This document shows positions 24,857-32,229 of a DNA stretch of 64,000 bases, piece by piece; position 1 is the first letter of the stretch; each line of letters starts with the position of its first letter. This DNA comes from Micromonospora sp. CCTCC AA 2012012 (lineage in GTDB: Bacteria > Actinomycetota > Actinomycetes > Mycobacteriales > Micromonosporaceae). Both the position numbers and the translations under genes were made by a program. Location: the NCBI RefSeq assembly GCF_040499845.1, contig NZ_CP159342.1:4836001-4900000 (forward strand), in the 5' to 3' direction. The notes beneath the pieces were generated by a model that searched no databases, was not told the DNA's origin, and saw nothing but the letters and a program-made list of their open reading frames with translations.

Positions 24857-25259
24857 CCGCCGCTCGCCGGCCGGTCGGGACCCCGGCCGGCGTCAGATCG
24901 CCCGGCTCCGGCTCGACCTCGGCAGGTACCGCCGGGGCGCCGGGCCGGGCGGTCGGGCGTCGGACGCTCGCACGTCGGCGGACCGTGGCGGTCCGGCCGC
25001 CTCCACGCCGGGTGGCGGCGCCGGTTCGTCCCGCATCCCACCCCCTCCTGCCGTCGGCTACCCGGTTGTACGGTTCCCGGGGCGGTCCGGTTCGGCATGA
25101 CCGCGAACCGGCCGGGTAGGGCAGCGCAAGGGGCGGGCCAGGATCCGGGAACGGCAGCGGGGGCGGCGACATCGTCATCTCGAGCGATATGCCTCTCCGG
25201 CATATTTATGACTCTGAGGCATACCGCTCCATCGAGTTGGCGACGGTGAGGAGACGGCG
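24857..25259. other. 403-bp gap with no supported gene
   Basis: GC-rich sequence between the MerR gene and the quinone oxidoreductase. Open frames on the minus strand here are Pro/Arg-rich, lack ribosome sites and match no family pattern I know. The last 80 bp are AT-richer and contain inverted TATGCC/GGCATA elements, probably the control region of the next gene. Confidence 0.6.
25188..25223. promoter_or_regulatory. Candidate operator upstream of quinone oxidoreductase
   Basis: Three related elements: TATGCC (25188), GGCATA (25199-25204) forming TATGCC-N5-GGCATA, and GGCATA again at 25218-25223, so that TATGCCTC also pairs with GAGGCATA across 20 bp. They sit 37-72 bp before the start codon. 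A dimeric repressor or activator site is likely; the cognate regulator is unknown. Confidence 0.5.
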
Positions 25260-26276
25260 ATGAAGGCGATCGTGTACGAGCGGACCGGCGACCCGTCGGT
25301 GCTCCAGTTGGTCGACCGGCCGGTGCCGGAGCCGGGGCCGGGTGAGGTGCTGGTGCGGGTGGCCGTCTCCGGGGTGAACCCGACCGACTGGAAGGCACGG
25401 CGGCAGTGGCCGCTGCCGGCGGGCTGGCAGACGCCGGGGCAGGACGGCGCCGGCGTGGTGGAGGCGGTCGGCGCGGGCGTGGACCAGCAGTGGATCGGCG
25501 AGCGGGTGTGGCTCTGGGAGGCCGCCTGGCAGCGCCCCTGGGGCACCGCCGCCGAATACACGGTGATCCCGGTCCGCCAGGTGGTACGCCTCGGCGACGC
25601 CCCCTTCGACCTGGGCGCCTGCCTGGGCATCCCGTTCCTGACCGCGCACCGCTGCCTGACGGCGGGCGAGTTCATGCCGGAGAAGCTGCACGCCGGGGCG
25701 TTGAGCGATCACGTGGTGCTGGTGCAGGGCGGGGCGGGCGCGGTGGGCAACGCGGCGATCCAGCTGGCCCGCTGGGCGGACGCCTGTGTGGTGGCGACGG
25801 TCAGCAGCCCGGAGAAGGCGCAGCTCGCGGCGGCGGCCGGTGCCTCGTTCGTGGTCAACTACCGCGAGCAGGACGTGGTCGAGGAGGTCCGCAAGATCGC
25901 TCCCGACGGAGTGCACACGATCGTCGAGGTCTCGGCGGCGCGGAACGCGGCGGCGGACGTGCAACTGCTCCGGACGGGCGGCGCGGTCTGTGTCTACGCC
26001 GACGACGGCGGTGACGAGGTGAGGCTGCCGATCCGCCCGCTGATGATGCCGAACGCCCGCTGGCAGTTCGTGCTGGTCTACACCGAGCCGAAGGCGGCCA
26101 AGGCGCAGGCGGTGGCGGACGTGTCGGCGGCGGTCGCGCAGGGCGCGGTACGGGTCGGCGAGGCGGCCGGGCTGCCGCTGCACCACCACTCGATGGACGC
26201 GGCGGAGGCGGCGCACGAGGCGGTGGAGAACTCGGTGGTCGGCAAGGTGCTGATCACGACGAGTGCGACGGAATAA
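25260..26276 (+). CDS. NADPH:quinone oxidoreductase family protein
   Basis: Medium-chain reductase of 338 residues. GroES-like N-terminus (MKAIVYERTGDPSVLQLVDRPVPEPGPGEVLVRV; SGVNPTDWKARR), then a Rossmann domain with VLVQGGAGAVGNAAIQLARW binding NADPH. No zinc ligands. It is expected to reduce quinones or reactive enones in the cytoplasm. ATG 25260 is preceded by GAGGAGA. A strong hairpin terminator follows about 80 bp after the stop. Probably regulated through the TATGCC repeats upstream. Confidence 0.92.
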   Translation: MKAIVYERTGDPSVLQLVDRPVPEPGPGEVLVRVAVSGVNPTDWKARRQWPLPAGWQTPGQDGAGVVEAVGAGVDQQWIGERVWLWEAAWQRPWGTAAEYTVIPVRQVVRLGDAPFDLGACLGIPFLTAHRCLTAGEFMPEKLHAGALSDHVVLVQGGAGAVGNAAIQLARWADACVVATVSSPEKAQLAAAAGASFVVNYREQDVVEEVRKIAPDGVHTIVEVSAARNAAADVQLLRTGGAVCVYADDGGDEVRLPIRPLMMPNARWQFVLVYTEPKAAKAQAVADVSAAVAQGAVRVGEAAGLPLHHHSMDAAEAAHEAVENSVVGKVLITTSATE

Positions 26277-26356
26277 CGCGAAACGGATTTCTCAGACATC
26301 AGGACAGAGGCGAACAAGTTTCGCGAGAATGACGTTGCGGGTCGCCCCGCATGGAC

Positions 26357-26393
26357 GGGCGGCCCCGGCGCGGTGCGAACGCCGGGGCCGCCC
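26357..26393 (+). terminator. Strong GC hairpin between convergent genes
   Basis: GGGCGGCCCCGGCG and its perfect complement CGCCGGGGCCGCCC flank a 9-nt loop. Located between the convergent quinone oxidoreductase and acyl-CoA ligase genes. Upstream, CGCGAAAC (26277) is repeated inverted as GTTTCGCG (26318). A 12-bp palindrome GAAGACGTCTTC lies at 26413-26424. Confidence 0.75.
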
Positions 26394-26457
26394 TCTGGGG
26401 AGGGATGTCAGTGAAGACGTCTTCCCTACCCGTTAGGCGACGGTACGCCGGAAAGTG

Positions 26458-28107
26458 TTACGGCGCGGTCAGTTCCCGTACCTCGAGCCCGCCGTCGGCG
26501 TATCGCGAGCGGACCACCTTCTTGTCGAACTTGCCCACGCTGGTCTTCGGCACCGCGTCGATGAACGCCCACCGCTCCGGCAACTGCCAGCGCGCCACCG
26601 ACCGGCCCAGGAACTCGCGCAGCTCCTCGGCGGTCACCGTGGCGCCCTCGCGGACCACCACCGTCGCCAGCGGACGCTCGTCCCAGCGCTCGTCCGGGAC
26701 ACCCACCACGCAGGCCTCCAGCACCGCTGGGTGGGCCATCAGGGCGTTCTCCAGCTCGACCGAGGAGATCCACTCCCCGCCCGACTTGATCACGTCCTTG
26801 GCCCGGTCGGTGAGGGTCAGGTAGCCGTCCGGCGAGAGCGTGCCGACGTCACCCGTCCGCAGCCAGCCGTCGCGGAACTTCTCCTCGTCCGGGGTGTCGT
26901 CACCGACGTACGTCGCGGTCACCCACGGGCCGCGGACCTCCAGCTCGCCCACGGCCGTGCCGTCGGCGGGCAGCGGCTCGCCGAGCGGTCCCACGATCCG
27001 GGCCGCGACCCCGGCCGGCACCCGGCCCTGCGTGTAGCGGTAGCGCCAGGCGTCGTCGCCGGTCGCGCCGGCCGGCGGCCGGGAGACCGAGCCCAGCGGG
27101 GACATCTCGGTCATCCCCCAGGCGTGGATCACGTCGATGCCGTGCCGGTCGTGGAACGCGTGCATCAGCGCCGGCGGGCAGGCCGACCCACCGACGATCA
27201 CCTCCTTCAGCGAGGAGGTGTCCACGTCGTGGCTGTCCAGGTGGGCCAGCAGGTCGTTCCAGATGGTCGGCACCGCGCCGGCCAGGGTCGGCCGCTCGGC
27301 GGCGATCATCTCGGCGATCGGCGCGGCCTGGAGGAACCGGTCCGGCATGATCAGCGACGCGCCGGAGAGGAACGCCGCGTAGGGCAGCCCCCAGGACATC
27401 GCGTGGAACATCGGCACGATGGCCAGCTCCCGGTCGGTCGGCCCGAGGCCGAACCCCTCCGGCATGCAGACCTGCAGCGAGTGCAGATAGATCGAGCGGT
27501 GCGAGTAGGCCACCCCCTTGGGGTTGCCGGTGGTCCCGGAGGTGTAGCAGAGCGCGGCGGCGTCGCGCTCGTCCACCTCCGGCCAGTCGTACACCTCCGG
27601 CCGGTCGGCCAGCAGGGCGTCCCAGTGGTGTACGACGATCCGGTCGCCGGCTGCGGCCACCAGCGGGGCCGGATCACCGCCGCCGACCACCACCACGTGC
27701 CGCACGGTGGTCATCTCGCCGAGCACCCGGGCCAGCAGCGGGATCAGCGTCGAGTCGACCAGCACCACCCGGTCCTCGGCGTGGTTGGCGATGTAGGCCA
27801 CCTGGTCCGGGAAGAGCCGGATGTTCAGGGTGTGCAGCACCGCGCCCATGCTCGGCACCGCGAAGTAGGCCACCAGGTGCTCGTTGTTGTTCCACATGAA
27901 GGTGGCGACGCGCTCGTCGCCGGTCACCCCGCACTCGGCGCGCAGCGCGTGGGCCAGCCGGGCGGCGGTCCGGCCCACCTCGGCGTACGACATCCGGCGC
28001 GGTTCGCCGCCGGTCCAGGTCACCACCTCGGCCGCGCCGTGCACGGTGGCGCCGTGTTCGAGGATCCGGGAGATCTGCAGGGGGGCGTCCATCATCGTGC
28101 TACGCAT
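26458..28107 (-). CDS. Long/medium-chain acyl-CoA ligase (AMP-binding)
   Basis: Adenylate-forming enzyme of 549 residues that activates a fatty acid with ATP and joins it to CoA. The adenylate loop is YTSGTTGNPKGVAYSHRS, followed by HAWGMTEMSP (motif A5), YLTLTDRAKDVIKSGGEWIS (A8 hinge) and the C-terminal catalytic Lys in KTSVGKFDKK. Similarity in layout suggests FadD-like medium/long-chain specificity. I take ATG 28107; the Shine-Dalgarno is poor and the later MM pair (28095/28092) is possible. It is divergent from a Nudix gene across 84 bp. Confidence 0.93.
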   Translation of the reverse strand: MRSTMMDAPLQISRILEHGATVHGAAEVVTWTGGEPRRMSYAEVGRTAARLAHALRAECGVTGDERVATFMWNNNEHLVAYFAVPSMGAVLHTLNIRLFPDQVAYIANHAEDRVVLVDSTLIPLLARVLGEMTTVRHVVVVGGGDPAPLVAAAGDRIVVHHWDALLADRPEVYDWPEVDERDAAALCYTSGTTGNPKGVAYSHRSIYLHSLQVCMPEGFGLGPTDRELAIVPMFHAMSWGLPYAAFLSGASLIMPDRFLQAAPIAEMIAAERPTLAGAVPTIWNDLLAHLDSHDVDTSSLKEVIVGGSACPPALMHAFHDRHGIDVIHAWGMTEMSPLGSVSRPPAGATGDDAWRYRYTQGRVPAGVAARIVGPLGEPLPADGTAVGELEVRGPWVTATYVGDDTPDEEKFRDGWLRTGDVGTLSPDGYLTLTDRAKDVIKSGGEWISSVELENALMAHPAVLEACVVGVPDERWDERPLATVVVREGATVTAEELREFLGRSVARWQLPERWAFIDAVPKTSVGKFDKKVVRSRYADGGLEVRELTAP

Positions 28108-28191
28108 GGGTAACAAGCTAGTGTCGCCGGTCACAGGTTGGGAAGTGCGGAATCCCGGTCGACCTCGCCGAACGCCCGTAAATTGTCGCAG

Positions 28192-28683
28192 GTGAGCATC
28201 TCCTGGGCAGATTCGTACGTGGGCCAGCTGCGTGCCCTCGCCGGTGACCGCACCCTGATGTTCGTCGGCGCCCGCGCCGTGGTCCGCGACAACGCCGCCC
28301 GGGTGCTGCTGATCCGCCGCTCCGACAACGGCCAGTGGGCCCTGCCGGCCGGCGCGATGGAGCTGGGCGAGTCGATCGCCGACTGCGCGGTGCGCGAGGT
28401 GTACGAGGAGACCGGGCTGCGCGCCCTGCGGGTGAGCGCGTTCGCCCTCTACACCGGCCCCGACCGCACCCACACCAACATGTACGGCCACACGTACCAG
28501 ATCTTCACGACCGCGTTCCGGATCGACGAGTGGGACGGCGAGCTGGCCCGGGTCACCGACGAGACCACCGACGCCGGGTTCTTCCACCCGGTGGAGTTCC
28601 CCGCGCCGCTGTCGGCGAGCGTTCCGGAGACCCTCGCCGACCTGGACGTCTTCGAGCAGACCAACCGGCTGATCCTCAAGTAG
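28192..28683 (+). CDS. Nudix hydrolase
   Basis: Protein of 163 residues with a complete Nudix box, GAMELGESIADCAVREVYEETGL (Gly, REVYEE and terminal Gly in register). It hydrolyses nucleoside diphosphate-linked compounds using divalent metal. The N-terminal VLLIRRSDNGQWALPAG leads into the box. Start GTG 28192; codons upstream in frame do not resemble family N-termini. It is divergent from the acyl-CoA ligase. The substrate is undetermined. Confidence 0.93.
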   Translation: MSISWADSYVGQLRALAGDRTLMFVGARAVVRDNAARVLLIRRSDNGQWALPAGAMELGESIADCAVREVYEETGLRALRVSAFALYTGPDRTHTNMYGHTYQIFTTAFRIDEWDGELARVTDETTDAGFFHPVEFPAPLSASVPETLADLDVFEQTNRLILK

Positions 28684-28708
28684 CCCCGAGGACCAGCCGG
28701 TCGTCAGG

Positions 28709-29596
28709 TCAGGCCACCGGCGTCACGTAGAGGTAGGACAGGGTCACCTCGTTGCTGCTGTTCACCTCCCACTCCGGGCTGGAGGTGGTGACCTTGGCGT
28801 GCACGGTGACCACCTCGTCTGCGGTCCCGGCCGGCAGCTGGATCGGCAGGGACAGCGAAGCCGTGTCCTTCGGGTAGAACGGGCCGGACACGCAGACCAC
28901 CGGGGCCGCCGCCAGGTCGCACTGCCAGGCGGTGGGGCCCGACGGCTGGGCGACCGCGGTCGCGCCGGCCGGCAGGTCGATGGCCACCCGCAGGTCGTCG
29001 GCCGTCGCGCTGCCCCAGTTCTCGATGGAGAAGGTGGGCATGACCTGTCCACCCGTGGTCTGGACCTTCATCTCGGACGAACCGCCGCCGGCGTCGCCGA
29101 ACATCCCCAGGTCGGGGAAGGAGCCGTACACGGCCTGGGCCTGCGCGGTGTTGTTGGTGCGGGTCACCTCCCGACTGGTGGTCGAGACGGTGGCTCCGAT
29201 GGTGAGAGGGTTTCCGGTCGGCCCGTCCGGGATGTTGAGGTAGAGGCTCAGCGGACCGGTCGAGCCACCCGCCGGCACCGACCCGTAGGGATAGGTGCAG
29301 ACCAGCTGGGCGTCGCAGCTCCAGGCCGCCTCGCCGCTGCCGAGAGTGGTGCCGGCCGGGATCTGGAAGGCGACGGTGGCGTCCTGTGCGGCGGCGGTGC
29401 CGATGTTGTCGACCGTCGCCACGACGTGCACCTCGGCCCGGTTGTTGCCCCGGGTGATGGCGTCCGTCGTCGTCAGGTGGACGGTGAGGTCGGCCCGGGG
29501 GGCCGCGGCGGCGGCCGGGGCGGCCGGCAGCAGCGCTGCCGAGGCGGCCAGGGAGAGCAGGGTGAGACCGGTACGCCGGATGCGCTGAGAGGTCAT
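28709..29596 (-). CDS. Secreted DUF11-like repeat protein
   Basis: Protein of 295 residues with a Sec signal peptide (RIRRTGLTLLSLAASAALLPAAPAAAAA, predicted cleavage near AAA-AP). The mature part is two or three immunoglobulin-like CARDB/DUF11-type beta repeats: ADLTVHLTTTDAITRGNNRAEVHVVATVDNIGTAAAQDATVAFQIPAGTT and a similar block later. Each repeat contains a Cys pair around WSCDAQLVC or WQCDLAAAPVVC, probably disulfides. It lacks a sortase signal or C-terminal anchor, so it is released or loosely wall-bound. The role is likely structural or adhesive; not defined. Confidence 0.85.
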   Translation of the reverse strand: MTSQRIRRTGLTLLSLAASAALLPAAPAAAAAPRADLTVHLTTTDAITRGNNRAEVHVVATVDNIGTAAAQDATVAFQIPAGTTLGSGEAAWSCDAQLVCTYPYGSVPAGGSTGPLSLYLNIPDGPTGNPLTIGATVSTTSREVTRTNNTAQAQAVYGSFPDLGMFGDAGGGSSEMKVQTTGGQVMPTFSIENWGSATADDLRVAIDLPAGATAVAQPSGPTAWQCDLAAAPVVCVSGPFYPKDTASLSLPIQLPAGTADEVVTVHAKVTTSSPEWEVNSSNEVTLSYLYVTPVA

Positions 29597-29753
29597 GACG
29601 TCCCTTGTTCGAAGGGGCCACGCCGGTGGCCGTCGGCCGGCCGGCACGGCGCGGCCGGCGCCCCCGTGGCGCCGGCCGGAAGCACGCCCGAGGGCGGCTC
29701 CTCCTCAATGGACGTCGAGACCCGTGATTGCGTTACATGATCGACTCAGGCCG

Positions 29754-31430
29754 TCAGAGCATCGTCTGGGACTTCGCCTCCATCTCGGCGGCGGCCTCGG
29801 ACTTCGACTCCTTCGACAGCGGCTTGCCGCCCGGGGCGGCGGCCTTCCCGCCGAGCGGGTCGGCACCGCCGGTGGCGCCCTGCGGGCCGGCCCCGCGCAG
29901 CTCCCGGTTCGGCATGGCCAGGGTGACCAGCACGGCCACGATGGCGACCAGCCCGGTGGTCAGGAAGACCAGGTGCAGCGACTCGACGAACGCGGCCTGG
30001 ATGGCGGCGCGGACCGGCCCGGGCAGGGCGAGGATGGTCGCCGGATCGTTGATCGAGATGTTGGCCCCGCCCCGGGCCGCCACGGCGGCCCGCTGCTCCG
30101 GCGGGAGCTGCGCGATGGCGGCCGGCAGCCGGTCGGCAAGCTGCGCGGTGAGCTGCGACGACAGCACCGCGCCGAGGATCGCCACGCCGAACGAGCCGCC
30201 CAGCGACCGGAAGAACGTCGCCGAGGAGGTGCCCGCCCCCAGGTCACGCGGGTCCACGGCGTTCTGTACGCCGAGGATCAGCGACTGCATGCACAGGCCC
30301 AGACCGACCCCGATCACCACCATGTAGCCGAAGGCCAGCCAGAGCGAGGTGTCGACCTGGAGCTGCCGGAAGAGCAGCATGCCGACCACCAGCACGGCCG
30401 AGCCGGCCACCGGGAACCACTTGTACCGGCCGATCCGGCTCATCGCGCGACCGGTCAGCACCGAGGTGACGATGATGCCGGCCATCATCGGCAGCATCAG
30501 CAGACCGCTGCGGGTCGGCGAGGCGCCCTTGACGATCTGGAGATAGAGCGGAATGAAGATGATCGAGCCGAACATCACCAGACCGAGCACGAAACCCGCC
30601 GAGTTCGCCAGCGCGAAGGTGGGGCTGCGGAACAGCCGCAGCGGCAGGATCGGCTCGGCGACCCGGGCCTCCTGGAGCACGAAGAGCGTGCCCAGCACCG
30701 CGCCGGCCACGAACAGCCCGATGATCACCCCGGAGCCCCAGGCGTACTCGTTGCCGCCCCAGCTCAGCGCCAGCAGCAGGCAGCTCACCCCGGCGACCAG
30801 CAGGCCCGCGCCGAGCCAGTCGATGGCGTGTTCGCGCCGCTCGAAGGGGATCAGCCGCATGACGTGGTAGCAGACCACGATCGCCAGGATCGCCAGCGGC
30901 ACGTTGATATAGAAGATCCACCGCCAGTTGGTCTCCGCGAAGTAGCCGCCGACCAGCGGCCCGGCCACCGACGACAGCCCGAAGACCGCACCGAAGAGGC
31001 CCTGGTAGCGGCCGCGCTCCCGGGGCGAGACGACGTCCGAGATGATGGTGAACGCCAGCGTCATCAGGCCACCCGCGCCGAGGCCCTGCACCCCCCGGGT
31101 GAGGATCAGCTGGGTCATGTTCTGCGACAGCCCGGCCAGCAGCGAGCCCAGCAGGAACGTGCCGATCGAGAAGAGGAAGACCGGCCGACGCCCGTACAGG
31201 TCGGCCATCTTGCCGTAGAGCGGGGTCGACGCGGTGGAGGCGAGCAGATAGGCGGTCACCACCCACGAGTAGTGGTTGATCCCGCCCAACTCACCGACGA
31301 TGGTGGGCAACGCCGTGCCGACGATGGTCTGGTCCAGCGCGGCCAGCAGCATCCCGGTCATCAGGCCGAACATCAGCAGGCGGATCTGCCGAGGGTGCAG
31401 CACCGCCCGGCCGTGGGCATCCGTGGTCAT
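29754..31430 (-). CDS. DHA2-family MFS multidrug exporter
   Basis: Drug:proton antiporter of 558 residues with about 14 transmembrane helices. Family marks are LDQTIVGTALPTIVGELGG in helix 1, the motif A loop GKMADLYGRRPVFLF and the motif C region GLSSVAGPLVGG. A cytosolic tail of 60 charged residues follows the last helix. Start ATG 31430, with AAGAAGGCGGG just upstream. A 13-bp hairpin ends 10 nt before the start codon and abuts that ribosome site. The PfpI gene lies upstream on the same strand. The drug substrate is unknown. Confidence 0.93.
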   Translation of the reverse strand: MTTDAHGRAVLHPRQIRLLMFGLMTGMLLAALDQTIVGTALPTIVGELGGINHYSWVVTAYLLASTASTPLYGKMADLYGRRPVFLFSIGTFLLGSLLAGLSQNMTQLILTRGVQGLGAGGLMTLAFTIISDVVSPRERGRYQGLFGAVFGLSSVAGPLVGGYFAETNWRWIFYINVPLAILAIVVCYHVMRLIPFERREHAIDWLGAGLLVAGVSCLLLALSWGGNEYAWGSGVIIGLFVAGAVLGTLFVLQEARVAEPILPLRLFRSPTFALANSAGFVLGLVMFGSIIFIPLYLQIVKGASPTRSGLLMLPMMAGIIVTSVLTGRAMSRIGRYKWFPVAGSAVLVVGMLLFRQLQVDTSLWLAFGYMVVIGVGLGLCMQSLILGVQNAVDPRDLGAGTSSATFFRSLGGSFGVAILGAVLSSQLTAQLADRLPAAIAQLPPEQRAAVAARGGANISINDPATILALPGPVRAAIQAAFVESLHLVFLTTGLVAIVAVLVTLAMPNRELRGAGPQGATGGADPLGGKAAAPGGKPLSKESKSEAAAEMEAKSQTML

Positions 31431-31440
31431 CCCGCCTTCT

Positions 31441-31474
31441 TTCCCCTGCCGGCCGAAACATGCCGGCAGGGGAA
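31441..31474 (-). terminator. Hairpin between PfpI gene and DHA2 exporter
   Basis: TTCCCCTGCCGGC and its complement GCCGGCAGGGGAA form a 13-bp perfect stem with an 8-nt loop. On the minus strand it follows the PfpI gene by 64 bp and ends 10 nt before the exporter start, next to its Shine-Dalgarno. Terminator, or a leader structure controlling the exporter; both are possible. Confidence 0.6.
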
Positions 31475-31538
31475 GAAAACATGAAACCGTCGCCGGGTTG
31501 CGGCCGGCGACGGCGTCACGACGGTTACGCCAGGCGGG

Positions 31539-32087
31539 TCAGTGCCGACCCTCGGCGAACTCCTCGACGATCTTGGCGCAGAACGCCGGCAGGTCGTCCG
31601 GCTTGCGGCTGCTGACCAGGCCGTTGTCGGTGACGACCTGCTCGTCGACCCAGTTCGCGCCGGCGTTGGTCAGGTCGGTGCGCAGGCTCGGCCAGGAGGT
31701 CATCCGGCGGCCCCGCACCACGTCCGCCTCGATCAACGTCCACGGGCCGTGGCAGATCACCCCGACCGGCTTGCCGGCGTCGAAGAAGGACTTCACGAAC
31801 CGGACCGCCTCCGGGTCCGTGCGCAGGAAGTCCGGGTTCGCGACCCCGCCGGGCAGCACCAGCGCGTCGTACGCCCCGGCGTCCGCCTCGGCGGTGGTCA
31901 CGTCCACGTCGTACGTCTTGCCGTGGTCCAGGTGGTTGAAGGACTGGATCGAGCCGGGCTTGAGCGAGACCAGCTCGACCCGCGCGCCGGCCTGCTCGAC
32001 CGCCTCGCGGGGCTGGACGTACTCGACCTCCTCGACGCCGTCGGCGGCCAGGAAGGCGATCCGCTTGCCCTGCAGGTTCGCTGCCAT
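31539..32087 (-). CDS. PfpI/DJ-1 family protein (YhbO type)
   Basis: Protein of 182 residues with the DJ-1/PfpI fold: KRIAFLAADGVEEVEYVQPREAVEQAGARVELVS at the N-terminus, the catalytic elbow VICHGPWTLIEAD with its Cys-His pair, and TDLTNAGANWVDEQVV. Members act as stress-induced deglycases/proteases or glyoxalase-like enzymes. Start ATG 32087 with GAGAGGAG upstream. A weak GTTT-N15-GGGAAG element on the minus strand (32143-32119) may be a stress-sigma promoter. It is divergent from hldE. Confidence 0.93.
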   Translation of the reverse strand: MAANLQGKRIAFLAADGVEEVEYVQPREAVEQAGARVELVSLKPGSIQSFNHLDHGKTYDVDVTTAEADAGAYDALVLPGGVANPDFLRTDPEAVRFVKSFFDAGKPVGVICHGPWTLIEADVVRGRRMTSWPSLRTDLTNAGANWVDEQVVTDNGLVSSRKPDDLPAFCAKIVEEFAEGRH

Positions 32088-32229
32088 GTCGGTTCTCCTC
32101 TCGGGGTACCAGGAATCCCTTCCCGAGGCGGGATGCCCGAAACGTCCTGCCCGACGTGCCCTGCTGCCCACGGTCGCGCCGGTCGGGAGGTCAGGTTTGA
32201 CCGGCACCGGGCGGGGGACCCCGAAGGGC

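Noticed and set aside
24831..25178. 115-residue minus-strand frame after the MerR gene
   Set aside because: Pro/Arg-rich, no ribosome site, no recognisable domain; overlaps the MerR gene end.
26455..28113. 552-residue plus-strand frame opposite the acyl-CoA ligase
   Set aside because: His/Arg/Gly-rich shadow of a gene with all adenylate motifs.
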